Source: Paraburkholderia sp. BCC1886 (GTDB taxonomy: Bacteria > Pseudomonadota > Gammaproteobacteria > Burkholderiales > Burkholderiaceae). Taken from it: 64,000 nt of DNA. A program made the position numbers and the translations under genes. This document shows positions 37,406-47,099 of this stretch, piece after piece. The stretch spans positions 1-64,000 of the forward strand of contig NZ_CAAJGK010000039.1 in assembly GCF_900996245.1 (NCBI RefSeq), read 5' to 3'. Under the pieces are notes generated by a model that saw nothing but the letters and a program-made list of their open reading frames with translations, did no database searches and was not told where the DNA came from. Each line of letters begins with the position of its first letter. Position 1 is the first letter of the stretch.

Positions 37406-38311
37406 TCAGCTCGCGCCGACCGCCTGCGCAGGATGCCGGCGCGCACGTCGATACGCCCACACCAGCAAGCCGATCCCCACGAGGATCATCGGCAGCGAAA
37501 GCCACTGGCCCATCGAGAGCCCCATGGCCAGCAGGCCGAGATAGTCGTCGGGCTCGCGGGCGAATTCCACCGTGAAGCGCGCGAGGCCGTAACCGATCAG
37601 GAACATCGCGGAGATCGCGCCCATCGGCTTGGGTTTGCGCGAGAAGAAGAACAGCAGGAAGAACAGCGCCACCCCTTCCAGCGCAATTTCATACAACTCC
37701 GACGGATGCCGCGGCAGCATGTGATATTGCGCGAACACCTCGTTCAGATGCCACTGCGCGGCCAGTTGCGGATGCGTGCCGAGCCACGCGGCATCGTCCG
37801 GCGCGGCGCCGGGAAACATCATCGCCCACGGCGCCGACGGATCGGTCACGCGCCCCCACAACTCACCGTTGATGAAGTTGCCGAGGCGCCCCGCGGCGAG
37901 GCCGGTGGGCACCATCGGCGCGACGAAATCGGTGACCTGCAGCCACGATCGCTTGCGCTGCCAGGCGAACAGCACCATGGCCAGCGTCACGCCGAGAAAG
38001 CCGCCGTGAAACGACATGCCGCCTTCCCACACCTTGAAAATGTCCAGCGGATGCGCGAGATAGAAGCTCGCCTTGTAAAACACCACGTAGCCGATGCGGC
38101 CGCCGAGAATGGTGCCGAGCACGCCGTAGAACAGCATGTCGTCGATGTCCTTCGCGGTCCAGCCTTGAGCGGCCACGTAGGGCAAACGCAGCCGCAAGCG
38201 TCCCACCACGATCGCCGCAATGAACGCGACGAGGTACATCAGTCCGTACCAGCGCACGGCGAGCGGCCCCAGATGAATGGCAATGGGGTCGAAATTCGGG
38301 TGAATGAGCAT
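37406..38311 (-). CDS. lgt: prolipoprotein diacylglyceryl transferase
   Basis: 301 residues, about seven membrane helices. It transfers diacylglycerol from phosphatidylglycerol to the lipobox Cys of prolipoproteins. Hallmarks are [22 protein letters not shown] with the essential His, and the signature [19 protein letters not shown]. The family start [20 protein letters not shown] is at 38311. It lies 54 bases downstream of the LysR gene on the same strand. Confidence 0.97.
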   Translation of the reverse strand: MLIHPNFDPIAIHLGPLAVRWYGLMYLVAFIAAIVVGRLRLRLPYVAAQGWTAKDIDDMLFYGVLGTILGGRIGYVVFYKASFYLAHPLDIFKVWEGGMSFHGGFLGVTLAMVLFAWQRKRSWLQVTDFVAPMVPTGLAAGRLGNFINGELWGRVTDPSAPWAMMFPGAAPDDAAWLGTHPQLAAQWHLNEVFAQYHMLPRHPSELYEIALEGVALFFLLFFFSRKPKPMGAISAMFLIGYGLARFTVEFAREPDDYLGLLAMGLSMGQWLSLPMILVGIGLLVWAYRRARRHPAQAVGAS

Positions 38312-38365
38312 CGTCTTGTTATGGGCAGTTCAGGTTCAGAAGCGGAATAACGGTCAGTACGGTTG

Positions 38366-39361
38366 CTACGGATCGAAAGGTGGCTCAGCGCTCGCCAGGT
38401 CAAACGCGTCAGCCGCGGCATGCTGCCGCACGATTTCGATGAATCCGGCCAGCACTGGTCCAACATCGTTCGTGCGCCAGACCAGACCGGTTTCGATCGC
38501 CGGCACGGACTCGCGAAGCGGCCGGTAGACGACGCCGGTACGCCGCAGATTACGCAACGATTGCGGCACTAGTGCGACGCCCATGCCGGCCGAGACGAGG
38601 CTGACGATGGTCTGCATCTGGATCGCTTCCTGACCGACCCGGGGCACGAGACCCGCCACGCCGTAGCAATCCATAATGATGTCATAAAAGCCCGGCGCCA
38701 GACGTCTCGGGAAGATCACGAGCGGTTCGCGGGCGAGTTCGCACAGGCTGACCGGCGTGTCCAGCCACTCGGATCGAGGGTCGGCGTCATCGCCATTCGG
38801 GTTCGCGAGGCGCGCCGAGGTTTGCGTGGACATTGCAATGACCAGCGGCTCGCGAGCAATAGGCAACCACGATAGCTGCGCCGCGTGACGCAGCGGCAGC
38901 GGTGCAATCGCGAGGCCTGCGTCGATGCGCCCGGCGATCAGTTCATCCACTTGCCGGTCACTGGTGGCTTCGGTCAGTTCGAGCCGCACACGAGGATGAC
39001 GCGCGCCGAAATCGCGCAACAGCAGCGGCAGCAGACCGTAATCCGCAGTGGAAACGAACGCCAGCGACAGCACCCCGACTTCGCCGCGCGCGAGGCTCTG
39101 CGCGAGCGGGCGCAAACCCTCGGCGCTTGCCAGCAGACGGTGCACTTCGGGCAGCAGGTCGGCGCCCACCGCGGTGAGTTCGACCGAGCGCTTGGTGCGC
39201 GCGAACAACTCCACACCGAGCGTCTGCTCCAGCGCGCGGATGGCCTGCGACAAGGGCGGCTGCGTCATCGCCAGGCGCGCGGCCGCGCGGCCGAAGTGCT
39301 TTTCTTCGGCGACGGTCGCGAAATAGCGCAACTGGCGCAGGTCGGGAATGGCAGGCAGCAT
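38366..39361 (-). CDS. LysR-family transcriptional regulator
   Basis: 331 residues. The N-terminal winged helix-turn-helix reads LRQLRYFATVAEEKHFGRAA and LAMTQPPLSQAIRALEQTLG. A two-lobed effector-binding domain starts near residue 95. It is divergent from ilvD with a 131-base gap, the arrangement expected if it controls ilvD, but the effector is unknown. Confidence 0.93.
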   Translation of the reverse strand: MLPAIPDLRQLRYFATVAEEKHFGRAAARLAMTQPPLSQAIRALEQTLGVELFARTKRSVELTAVGADLLPEVHRLLASAEGLRPLAQSLARGEVGVLSLAFVSTADYGLLPLLLRDFGARHPRVRLELTEATSDRQVDELIAGRIDAGLAIAPLPLRHAAQLSWLPIAREPLVIAMSTQTSARLANPNGDDADPRSEWLDTPVSLCELAREPLVIFPRRLAPGFYDIIMDCYGVAGLVPRVGQEAIQMQTIVSLVSAGMGVALVPQSLRNLRRTGVVYRPLRESVPAIETGLVWRTNDVGPVLAGFIEIVRQHAAADAFDLASAEPPFDP

Positions 39362-39492
39362 GATTAATACATTTTACGACCTAGTGGAGCGTGAATAATA
39401 TATTGGACGCACGCATCGCGAAACTGCATCCTTGCCCGGCATGCCGGCACTAAACTGGACTGGCAGATAAAACAAACATTTAGGAGCCCCCC
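39362..39492. promoter_or_regulatory. divergent control region LysR / ilvD
   Basis: 131 bases. An A/T-rich core at 39362-39405 contains ATTAATACATTTT and GAATAATATATTG, an imperfect dyad that could hold a LysR site. A TAGGAG ribosome site precedes ilvD. Confidence 0.45.
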
Positions 39493-41166
39493 ATGGCATA
39501 CAACCGTCGTTCGAAAAACATCACGCAAGGCGTGGCCCGTTCGCCGAACCGCTCGATGTACTACGCGCTCGGCTATCAGAAGGACGATTTCGACAAGCCG
39601 ATGATCGGCATCGCCAACGGCCACTCGACCATCACCCCGTGCAACGCCGGTCTGCAGCGTCTGGCCGATGCCGCAGTCGAGGCCATCAAGGGCGCCGATG
39701 CAAACCCGCAGATCTTCGGCACGCCGACCATCTCGGACGGCATGTCGATGGGCACCGAAGGCATGAAGTACTCGCTGGTGTCGCGCGAAGTGATCGCCGA
39801 CTGTATCGAGACCTGCGTGCAAGGTCAGTGGATGGACGGCGTGGTGGTGATCGGCGGCTGCGACAAGAACATGCCGGGCGGCATGATCGGCATGTTGCGC
39901 ACGAACGTGCCGAGCATCTACGTGTATGGCGGCACCATCCGTCCAGGCAAATGGAAAGGTACCGACCTGACCATCGTGTCGTCGTTCGAAGCCGTCGGCG
40001 AATTCACGGCCGGGCGCATGTCTCAGGAAGATTTCGAAGGAGTCGAAAAGAACGCGTGTCCGTCGACCGGCTCGTGCGGCGGCATGTACACCGCCAACAC
40101 CATGAGCTCGTCGTTCGAGGCGCTCGGCCTGTCGCTGCTGTATTCGTCGACCATGGCGAATCCCGATCAGGAGAAAGTCGACTCCGCCGCCGAGTCGGCG
40201 CGCGTGCTGGTCGAAGCGGTCAAGAAAGACCTGAAGCCGCGCGACATCGTGACTCGCGAGTCGATCGAAAACGCCGTCGCCGTGTTGATGGCGACCGGCG
40301 GCTCGACCAACGCCGTGCTGCATTTTCTCGCGATTGCGCACGCCGCCGAGGTGCCCTGGACCATCGAAGACTTCGAGCGCATGCGCAAGAAAGTGCCGGT
40401 CATCTGCAATCTGAAGCCGTCCGGACAATTCGTCGCGACCGATCTGCACAAAGCCGGCGGCATTCCGCAGGTCATGAAAATCCTGCTCGACGCGGGCCTG
40501 TTGCATGGCGAGTGCATCACGATTACCGGCAAGACCATCGCCGAGGAACTGAAGGACGTGCCGGCCACACCGCGCGCCGACCAGCAGGTGATTTTCCCGA
40601 TCGACAAGGCGCTCTACAAGGAAGGTCATCTGGCCATCCTGAAGGGCAATCTCGCCGAAGACGGCGCAGTCGCCAAGATCACCGGCCTGAAAAATCCGGT
40701 TATTACGGGCCCGGCTCGCGTCTTCGACGACGAGCAAAGCGCGCTCGAAGCGATTCTCGACAACCGGATCGTGGCCGGCGACGTGGTGGTGTTGCGCTAT
40801 CTCGGACCGAAGGGCGGCCCGGGTATGCCGGAGATGCTGGCGCCCACTTCCGCGATCATCGGCAAGGGGCTTGGCGAAACCGTCGGGCTGATTACCGACG
40901 GGCGATTTTCAGGCGGCACTTGGGGCATGGTGGTCGGGCACGTTGCACCGGAAGCGTTCGTCGGCGGCACGATTGCGTTCGTGCAGGAAGGCGATTCGAT
41001 CACGATCGACGCGCACCAGCTACTGCTGCAACTGAACATCGACGACGCCGAACTGCAGCGTCGCCGCGCCGCATGGCAAGCGCCGAAGCCGCGTTATACG
41101 CGCGGCGTGCTGGCGAAGTATTCCGCGCTGGCGTTGCCGGCGAACAAGGGCGCGGTGTCGGGTTGA
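39493..41166 (+). CDS. ilvD: dihydroxy-acid dehydratase
   Basis: 557 residues. Fe-S enzyme dehydrating dihydroxy-acids in valine and isoleucine synthesis. Cluster Cys are visible at TPCNAG (C50), [12 protein letters not shown] (C123) and [18 protein letters not shown]. The C-terminal [19 protein letters not shown] is the family signature. A complete frame with TAGGAG before the ATG. Confidence 0.97.
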   Translation: MAYNRRSKNITQGVARSPNRSMYYALGYQKDDFDKPMIGIANGHSTITPCNAGLQRLADAAVEAIKGADANPQIFGTPTISDGMSMGTEGMKYSLVSREVIADCIETCVQGQWMDGVVVIGGCDKNMPGGMIGMLRTNVPSIYVYGGTIRPGKWKGTDLTIVSSFEAVGEFTAGRMSQEDFEGVEKNACPSTGSCGGMYTANTMSSSFEALGLSLLYSSTMANPDQEKVDSAAESARVLVEAVKKDLKPRDIVTRESIENAVAVLMATGGSTNAVLHFLAIAHAAEVPWTIEDFERMRKKVPVICNLKPSGQFVATDLHKAGGIPQVMKILLDAGLLHGECITITGKTIAEELKDVPATPRADQQVIFPIDKALYKEGHLAILKGNLAEDGAVAKITGLKNPVITGPARVFDDEQSALEAILDNRIVAGDVVVLRYLGPKGGPGMPEMLAPTSAIIGKGLGETVGLITDGRFSGGTWGMVVGHVAPEAFVGGTIAFVQEGDSITIDAHQLLLQLNIDDAELQRRRAAWQAPKPRYTRGVLAKYSALALPANKGAVSG

Positions 41167-41206
41167 TGCTGGCCTGAAGCTCGATTGAAGCTCGATTGAA
41201 GCCGGA

Positions 41207-41247
41207 GCAAAGGGGCGCACGGCCAGCCGTGCGCCCCTTTGCTTTTA
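41207..41247 (+). terminator. ilvD terminator
   Basis: A 16-bp perfect stem (41207-41222 with 41227-41242), four-base loop, then TTTT. An 11-bp direct repeat, GAAGCTCGATT, lies just before it. Confidence 0.92.
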
Positions 41248-41291
41248 TAATGCGTGCTCCGTAAGTCGGGCTATCACCGGCGGAGACCACA

Positions 41292-41639
41292 ATGAAAACA
41301 AAGTCGTATGCGGCGCTCGCAGCAGCGGCTGTGCTAGGCGTCGTGCTGGGCGCAGGCAGTGCCGCAGCGCAAGCGCAACAGGAAAGCGCGAGCGGCCTCG
41401 CATTGGCTCAGCAGGAAAACTGCATGAGTTGCCACTCGGTCAAGCGCACCTTCATGGGTCCGGCGCTGCACGACGTCGCCGCCCGCTACGCCACCCTCGA
41501 CGACGCCCCCGCCTATCTGAAACGGAAGATTCTGGATGGCAGCGTGGGCGTATGGGGCGAGGTGCCGATGCCCGCCAATACGCAACTCACGCCCGATCAG
41601 GCCGCCACGCTGGCCAACTGGATCCTGACGCTGAAATGA
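41292..41639 (+). CDS. small periplasmic class I cytochrome c
   Basis: 115 residues. A signal peptide ends near GSAAAQA. The haem motif is CMSCH in LAQQENCMSCHSVKRTFMGP, and the distal ligand Met is expected in the WGEVPMPAN segment. It resembles cytochrome c551/c552 electron carriers. CGGAG at 41281 precedes the ATG. It converges on the DUF2486 gene. Confidence 0.93.
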   Translation: MKTKSYAALAAAAVLGVVLGAGSAAAQAQQESASGLALAQQENCMSCHSVKRTFMGPALHDVAARYATLDDAPAYLKRKILDGSVGVWGEVPMPANTQLTPDQAATLANWILTLK

Positions 41640-41645
41640 GCGCGC

Positions 41646-42119
41646 TCAAACCCGCGCCGACCGTCTCGCGATTTCTTCCTCAACGGCTTCGCGCACCCAC
41701 CCGGTCATCTCGGTCTCTAGCGCCAGCGCGACCTCGCGTGTGATCTGGCTGACGAGCCAGGCGGTGTGATCCTGCAAAGCATCGCGGCAACGCGCCTCGA
41801 CGATGCCGCGCCCTTCACCGGTCAGAAAACCTGCAAAACGCCCGCGCAGCCGTTCGGCAATGGCGCTGGCATCGAGCTGAGACTGCGGTTGCGGTTGGGA
41901 TTGCACGCCTGGATCGCGCGCGATATCGGGCGGCACGCTGGCACCGGCCTCGATCGGCGCGACCGGTTCGGTCCGATCGAACACGCCAGCCGAAGCCGAC
42001 GCCGGTGCGGATGAAGGCGCGGCTTCACCGTCATGCAACGCTCGCGGCGCCTGCGCAGGATTACCGTGAACGAGAATGTCCTGCAGAACGGGGATCGAAT
42101 CGTCGTTGAGATCGGACAC
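41646..42119 (-). CDS. DUF2486 family protein
   Basis: 157 residues. N-terminus SDLNDDSIPVLQDIL, a Pro/Ala/Ser-rich middle, and a helical C-terminus (LVSQITREVALALETEMTGW). Family of unknown function typical of Burkholderiales, found beside holC. It starts with GTG and has GGAGG five bases upstream. Confidence 0.8.
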   Translation of the reverse strand: MSDLNDDSIPVLQDILVHGNPAQAPRALHDGEAAPSSAPASASAGVFDRTEPVAPIEAGASVPPDIARDPGVQSQPQPQSQLDASAIAERLRGRFAGFLTGEGRGIVEARCRDALQDHTAWLVSQITREVALALETEMTGWVREAVEEEIARRSARV

Positions 42120-42172
42120 GTGCGCCTCCGTGGTAGTGTCGAAGGGAATGCTGGCGAGACCGGCAGTCGACG

Positions 42173-42589
42173 CTAGCTGCCCTGCTTGTAGTTGTTCAAA
42201 GCATAGCCGCGATCGCGATAGAAACGATAGCGCTCACGCCCGGCAGTGAGTTCCTCGTGTGCGTTACCGACCACTTCGAGCAATCTTTCGAAGCGCGCGA
42301 ACTGCGCGGGCACCGCTGCGCCCAGATTGAGCAGCACCTGGTGATGCGGCAGATCGTCGAGTGTGGAGGTCAGCACGATGGGCGTTTGTGCGACGAGCGG
42401 CGTGCCGGCCATGCAGTGCGGAACGAAGTCGAGCGGCGAGAACGTCCACAACTGTTCGTCGAAGACCTTCAGGCGCGCGGGCTCGGCCAGCACGATGGTC
42501 GGCTGCCCCGCCTGATACGCCTTGCGGATCAGGCGGCACGCATACAGCAGCGAGTCGCCGACGTTCGAGTGAAAATCGATTCTCGTCAT
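42173..42589 (-). CDS. holC: DNA polymerase III chi subunit
   Basis: 138 residues. It begins TRIDFHSNVGDSLLYACRLI and contains AGQPTIVLAEPARLKVFDEQ and LWTFSPLDFVPHC, as in HolC. Chi links the clamp loader to single-strand binding protein. GGGAG precedes the ATG. It lies downstream of pepA, a widely conserved arrangement. Confidence 0.95.
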   Translation of the reverse strand: MTRIDFHSNVGDSLLYACRLIRKAYQAGQPTIVLAEPARLKVFDEQLWTFSPLDFVPHCMAGTPLVAQTPIVLTSTLDDLPHHQVLLNLGAAVPAQFARFERLLEVVGNAHEELTAGRERYRFYRDRGYALNNYKQGS

Positions 42590-42600
42590 CGGCGGCTCCC

Positions 42601-42627
42601 ACGTACGGCGCGGTATGCGCCGTACGT
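42601..42627. repeat. 11-bp perfect inverted repeat between pepA and holC
   Basis: ACGTACGGCGC and GCGCCGTACGT flank GGTAT. It could be an RNA hairpin between co-transcribed genes; there is no T tract. Confidence 0.75.
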
Positions 42628-42683
42628 GCTGTCCGCGCCGTCACCCGCGCTGCCGCACACGGCGGCAAGCAGACTGCCTCGCG

Positions 42684-44195
42684 TCATTGCGCGGCGCGGT
42701 CGATCAGGAACTGCGCGAGCAACGGCACCGGGCGACCGGTCGCGCCCTTCGCCGCGCCGCTCTTCCACGCGGTGCCGGCGATATCCAGATGCGCCCACGG
42801 ATAAGCGTCCGTAAAGCGCGACAGGAAGCACGCGGCCGTCACGCTGCCGGCCGGCCGGCCGCCGATGTTGGCGAGATCCGCAAAGTTCGACTTGAGCTGG
42901 TCCTGATACTCGTCGTCGAGCGGCAGACGCCAGGCCGGGTCCGACGCTTCACGCGACGCGTCGAGCAACTCGCCCGCGAGCGCGTCGTCTTTCGAGAACA
43001 GCCCGCTATTGTGATGACCCAGCGCGATGATGCAGGCGCCCGTGAGCGTAGCGATGTCGATCACAGCCGCCGGTTTGAAACGCTCGGCATAGGTCAGTGC
43101 GTCGCACAGGATCAGCCGGCCTTCCGCGTCCGTGTTCAGCACTTCGATGGTGAGCCCCTTCATGCTCGTGACGATGTCGCCCGGTTTCGTGGCGGTGGCC
43201 GACGGCATGTTCTCGACCGCCGGAATGATGCCGACCACGTTGATTTTCAGGCCCATCTCGGCGACCGCGCGCAACGTGCCGAGTACCGAGCCCGCGCCGC
43301 ACATGTCGTACTTCATCTCGTCCATGCCCTCGCCCGGCTTGAGCGAAATGCCGCCGGTGTCGAACGTCACGCCCTTGCCGACCAGCACGACCGGCGCGGC
43401 TTTCGCGGCGCCGCCCTGATACTGCAGCACGATGAATTGCGCGGGGATGGCCGAGCCGGCCGTGACCGACAGGAACGACCCCATCTTGAGCGCTTCACAT
43501 TGCTTTTCGCCGAGCACTTCGACTTTCAGCGCCCAGTCTTTGGCGAGCTTCTTCGCGGTGCTGGCGAGATACGACGGCGTGCACACGTTGCTCGGCAGAT
43601 TGCCGAGGTCGCGCGTCAGGTCCATGCCGTTGGCGAGCGCGGCGCCCTGTTTGGCCGCGAGCCTGGCGGCTTTCTCGTCGCCGGTGCCGACGCTGAACAC
43701 GATGCGCTTCAACGCGCGCGCCGTGGTGTCGGGCTTGCTCTTCATCTGCGTGAACTTGTAGGTCAGTTCGCGCAGCGCGAGGATGGCGGCACGCACGCCC
43801 CAGTCGGACGAGCGTTCAAGAATGGGCAGTTGCGCGAGCGTGAAGGTGACCTGCACGACTTTGGTGGCCAGCAGCGCGCGCCACGCGGCGCGCACGGCGT
43901 CGCCATAAGCTTTCTGATTGAAGGCGTCCTGCTTGCCGAGACCCACCAGCAGAACGCGCGAGGCGCCGATACCGGAGACTTCGTGCAGGAACGACGTGGT
44001 GCCGGCCTTGCCGTCTATGTCGCCTGCCTTGACGATGCGGGTGAGCAGCCCCTTGGTGGCTACATCGATCTCGAGCGCTGCGCCTGAGAGCGTTTGCGAC
44101 TCGAATACACCGATTACGATGCAATCCGATTTCCCGGTCAGGAAACCGTTTGACGAGCCTTTGGTCCAATCACAGGCTTTTATGCTAAAGTCCAT
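42684..44195 (-). CDS. pepA: leucyl aminopeptidase
   Basis: 503 residues. M17 metallopeptidase of the cytosol; in some bacteria PepA also binds DNA. Metal-site motifs are [27 protein letters not shown] and the [10 protein letters not shown] signature. The ATG at 44195 gives the family start [10 protein letters not shown]. It is divergent from lptF and upstream of holC, as in E. coli. Confidence 0.96.
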   Translation of the reverse strand: MDFSIKACDWTKGSSNGFLTGKSDCIVIGVFESQTLSGAALEIDVATKGLLTRIVKAGDIDGKAGTTSFLHEVSGIGASRVLLVGLGKQDAFNQKAYGDAVRAAWRALLATKVVQVTFTLAQLPILERSSDWGVRAAILALRELTYKFTQMKSKPDTTARALKRIVFSVGTGDEKAARLAAKQGAALANGMDLTRDLGNLPSNVCTPSYLASTAKKLAKDWALKVEVLGEKQCEALKMGSFLSVTAGSAIPAQFIVLQYQGGAAKAAPVVLVGKGVTFDTGGISLKPGEGMDEMKYDMCGAGSVLGTLRAVAEMGLKINVVGIIPAVENMPSATATKPGDIVTSMKGLTIEVLNTDAEGRLILCDALTYAERFKPAAVIDIATLTGACIIALGHHNSGLFSKDDALAGELLDASREASDPAWRLPLDDEYQDQLKSNFADLANIGGRPAGSVTAACFLSRFTDAYPWAHLDIAGTAWKSGAAKGATGRPVPLLAQFLIDRAAQ

Positions 44196-44345
44196 CGCGC
44201 TTGTCCTCGGATAAAATCTGGGCTTAGGATGAAGCCGCAATTATCCGCTATTTTTCCCGCGGCGGCTGCACCGGAGGCGTGACGGGAAGCGACCCACAAG
44301 AAGCGACCCCAGCGTCACTGAGAGCGCCCCCTCTCGCCATCAATA

Positions 44346-45440
44346 ATGATCTTCGAACGCTCCCTCCAGCGCGAACTCGCGTATACGGCTGGTGCCGTGT
44401 TCATGGTTCTGCTCACGCTCGTGCTGACGACGATGATGATCCGCATCGTCGGCTTCGCTGCCTCGGGCGAGATCGACCCGCGCGACGTGCTGGTCCTGAT
44501 CGGCCTGACCGTGATCGGCTACCTGGCCATCATGCTCGTCGCGACCCTGTTCGTGTCGATCCTGTTCGTCCTGACCCGCTGGTACAAAGACTCCGAGATG
44601 GTCGTCTGGCTGTCGTCGGGCGTCAGTTTGACCCAGTTCATCAAGCCGATCGGTATTTTCGCCACGCCGATCATCATCCTCATCATGTTCTTCGTGTTCG
44701 TCGGCTGGCCGTGGTCGAACCAGCAGAGCAAGCTGATCCGCGCGCGCTTCCAGCAGCGCGACGAAGTCTCGCTGCTCGCGCCCGGACAGTTCCGCGAATC
44801 GGCCACCAGCCATCGCGTGTTCTTCATCGAGAAGATGACGCCCGACCAGGGGCACGTCGAAAACGTGTTCGTCACCAGCACGGAGAACGGCAAGCTCAAC
44901 GTCGTGGTGTCGAAAAACGGCCATACGGAAACGCGCAAGAACGGCGACCGTTTCGTGGTGCTGGAAAACGGCCGGCGCTACGACGGCGAGCCGGGGCACC
45001 CCGACTTCCGCATCATGGAGTTCGAGCGCTACGGCGTGAAGATTCAAAGTCAGCCGGTCATCAACACGCCCACCACGACGGGCACGCCCACGCTCACGCT
45101 GCTGCGCAATCCCACTCGCGACAACCTCGCCGAATTCGCGTGGCGCGCGGGTCTGCCCTTGATCGCGCTGAACCTGATGCTGCTCGCCATTCCGCTCGCT
45201 CACCAGAACCCGCGGCGCAGCCGCACGATCAACCTGGTAATGGCCGTGCTCATCTACCTGACCTATTCCAATCTGCTGAACGTGGTGCAGTCGTGGATCG
45301 AGCAGGGCAAGATGTCGTTCGGCGTCGGGCTGGTGGGTTTGCATATCGTCGTCGCGGCCATCGTCGCGTTCATCTTCTGGATGCGCGTGCGCAACCGGCC
45401 ACTCTTCACGCGAGCCACGTTCGGCCGCTCGGGAGCCTGA
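44346..45440 (+). CDS. lptF: LPS export permease LptF
   Basis: 364 residues. YjgP/YjgQ family with three N-terminal membrane helices (about 10-120), a periplasmic jellyroll (about 125-265) and three C-terminal helices. The N-terminal MIFERSLQRELAYTAGAVF is typical. With LptG and LptB it extracts lipopolysaccharide from the inner membrane. lptG follows three bases after its stop. Confidence 0.95.
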   Translation: MIFERSLQRELAYTAGAVFMVLLTLVLTTMMIRIVGFAASGEIDPRDVLVLIGLTVIGYLAIMLVATLFVSILFVLTRWYKDSEMVVWLSSGVSLTQFIKPIGIFATPIIILIMFFVFVGWPWSNQQSKLIRARFQQRDEVSLLAPGQFRESATSHRVFFIEKMTPDQGHVENVFVTSTENGKLNVVVSKNGHTETRKNGDRFVVLENGRRYDGEPGHPDFRIMEFERYGVKIQSQPVINTPTTTGTPTLTLLRNPTRDNLAEFAWRAGLPLIALNLMLLAIPLAHQNPRRSRTINLVMAVLIYLTYSNLLNVVQSWIEQGKMSFGVGLVGLHIVVAAIVAFIFWMRVRNRPLFTRATFGRSGA

Positions 45441-45443
45441 CCC

Positions 45444-46592
45444 ATGCGCATCTATGAAAAGTATTTTGCGCGCCAGGTGTACCTCACGTTCATCTTCATT
45501 CTGTTTGCGTTTTCGGGTCTGTTCTTCTTCTTCGATCTGATCAACGAACTGAATTCGGTCGGTCACGGCAACTACAAATTCCAGTACGCGGTGTTGCGCG
45601 TCGCGCTGCAAACGCCGTCGCGTTTCTACGAAATCATTCCGGTCGCCGCGCTCATCAGTTCGATCTACGTGTTCGCGCAAATGGCCGCGAACTCCGAGTA
45701 CACCATCTTCCGGGTGTCCGGCCTCGCGACCAATCAGGCGCTGCGCTCGCTGCTCAAAATCGGCATTCCGCTCGTGTTTCTCACGTATCTGATCGGCGAA
45801 GTCATCGGTCCGTACACCGACCAGTTGTCCGAACGCGTGCGACTCGAGGCATTGGGCTCGTCGGTATCCAGTAACTTCCAGTCGGGCGTCTGGGTCAAGG
45901 ACACGCTGACCGCGCGCGCGGACGGCGAACAGGTGACGCGCTTCGTGAACGTCGGCGAGTTGAAGCCCGACGCCACCATCAGCAACGTGCGCATTTACGA
46001 ATTCGACTCGAAATTCCGTCTGTCGAACGTGCGTATCGCGAAGAGCGGCACGTATCAGCCGCCGGGCCACTGGCAACTGACGGACGTGACCGACACGCAA
46101 CTGATCGACGTGCCGCCGCCCGCCGGCACGCCCGCCGACGCATTGAATCCGGTGTATCGCGCGAAGCAGGTGAATCTGCCCGAGTATTCGTTGCGCTCGG
46201 AACTCACGCCGCAGATTCTGTCGGTGCTGCTGGTGTCGCCCGACCGCATGTCGATGTTCAACCTGTTCCGCTACATCCAGCATCTGACCGAAAACCATCA
46301 GGACACGCAGCGCTATGAAATCGCGCTGTGGCGCAAGCTGCTGTATCCGTTCGCGGTATTCGTGATGCTGGTGCTGTCGCTGCCGTTCGCGTATCTGCAT
46401 ACGCGTGCGGGCGTAGTGGGCGTGAAAGTATTCGGCGGCATCATGCTGGGTATGAGCTTCCAGTTGTTCAACACGCTGTTCTCGCATATCGGCACGTTGA
46501 ATACGTGGCCTGCGCCGCTTACCGCGGCCACGCCCGGACTCGTGTATCTCGTGCTCGGCCTCGTCGGGCTGAAATGGGTGGATCGTCACTAG
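45444..46592 (+). CDS. lptG: LPS export permease LptG
   Basis: 382 residues with the same layout as LptF. It starts RIYEKYFARQVYLTFIFILF, has a periplasmic domain with GVWVKDTLTARADGEQVTRF, and ends in three helices. Second gene of lptFG; cbiX begins 11 bases after its stop. Confidence 0.95.
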   Translation: MRIYEKYFARQVYLTFIFILFAFSGLFFFFDLINELNSVGHGNYKFQYAVLRVALQTPSRFYEIIPVAALISSIYVFAQMAANSEYTIFRVSGLATNQALRSLLKIGIPLVFLTYLIGEVIGPYTDQLSERVRLEALGSSVSSNFQSGVWVKDTLTARADGEQVTRFVNVGELKPDATISNVRIYEFDSKFRLSNVRIAKSGTYQPPGHWQLTDVTDTQLIDVPPPAGTPADALNPVYRAKQVNLPEYSLRSELTPQILSVLLVSPDRMSMFNLFRYIQHLTENHQDTQRYEIALWRKLLYPFAVFVMLVLSLPFAYLHTRAGVVGVKVFGGIMLGMSFQLFNTLFSHIGTLNTWPAPLTAATPGLVYLVLGLVGLKWVDRH

Positions 46593-46603
46593 GAGCGAAC
46601 GTC

Positions 46604-46972
46604 ATGGCCCTGCATGGAATCGTCCTGTTCGGCCATGGCGCGCGCGACGTGCGCTGGCGCGAGCCATTCGAACGACTCGCCGACAAGCTGCGCGGCGCGC
46701 GCGATGCGACGCCGGTGACCCTGGCCTTTCTCGAACTGATGGAGCCCGATCTTCCCACTGCGGTGTCGGACCTCGTTGCACAAGGCTGCGACACAGTGAC
46801 CGTGGTGCCGGTTTTCTTCGGTCAGGGCGCGCATATCCGGCGTGACCTTCCGCTCGTCATCGAGCGCTGCCAGGCGCTGCATCCGTCGATCCGGATCGAC
46901 TGCGCGGTCGCCGTCGGCGAAGACGACGCGGTACTGGATGCCGTCGCTCAGTACTGCCTTCGCCAGCTCTGA
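46604..46972 (+). CDS. cbiX: small CbiX-type sirohydrochlorin chelatase
   Basis: 122 residues, the length of the single-domain CbiX(S)/SirB form. It begins GIVLFGHGARDVRWREPF, where the His of GHG is the metal-inserting residue, and has VTVVPVFFGQGAHIRRDLP with a second conserved His. It inserts Co or Fe into sirohydrochlorin. With cobA and siroheme-dependent cysI nearby, ferrochelation to siroheme is the likelier job. AGGAG precedes the ATG. Confidence 0.88.
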   Translation: MALHGIVLFGHGARDVRWREPFERLADKLRGARDATPVTLAFLELMEPDLPTAVSDLVAQGCDTVTVVPVFFGQGAHIRRDLPLVIERCQALHPSIRIDCAVAVGEDDAVLDAVAQYCLRQL

Positions 46973-47001
46973 TTTTCCGTTCGGTTTGAACCATGCGTCG
47001 G

Positions 47002-47035
47002 TACCACCAGGTGCCGGACGTGATGCCTAAGATCG
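47002..47035 (+). promoter_or_regulatory. conserved upstream block of toxin paralogue 1
   Basis: TACCACC (47002-47008), 17 bases, then CCTAAGATCG (47026-47035), matching the same blocks before paralogue 2 with identical spacing. TAAGAT could be a -10 hexamer; no TTGACA-like -35 is present, so an activator or alternative sigma factor is possible. CCTGGAG lies eight bases before the ATG. Confidence 0.55.
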
Positions 47036-47099
47036 CCTCCAGGGATCGTCCGATCCTGCGAGGCCTTTCCTCGACATCCCGTCTCCTGGAGCATCGATT

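Noticed and set aside
44340..46589. Minus-strand open frame of about 750 codons opposite lptF and lptG
   Set aside because: Composition is His/Arg/Asp/Glu-rich and spans two well-supported genes on the plus strand.
46985..47010. HrpL-type box (GGAACC-N15/16-CCAC) upstream of paralogue 1
   Set aside because: TGAACC and CCACCA are only 11 bases apart and the first half is missing before paralogue 2.
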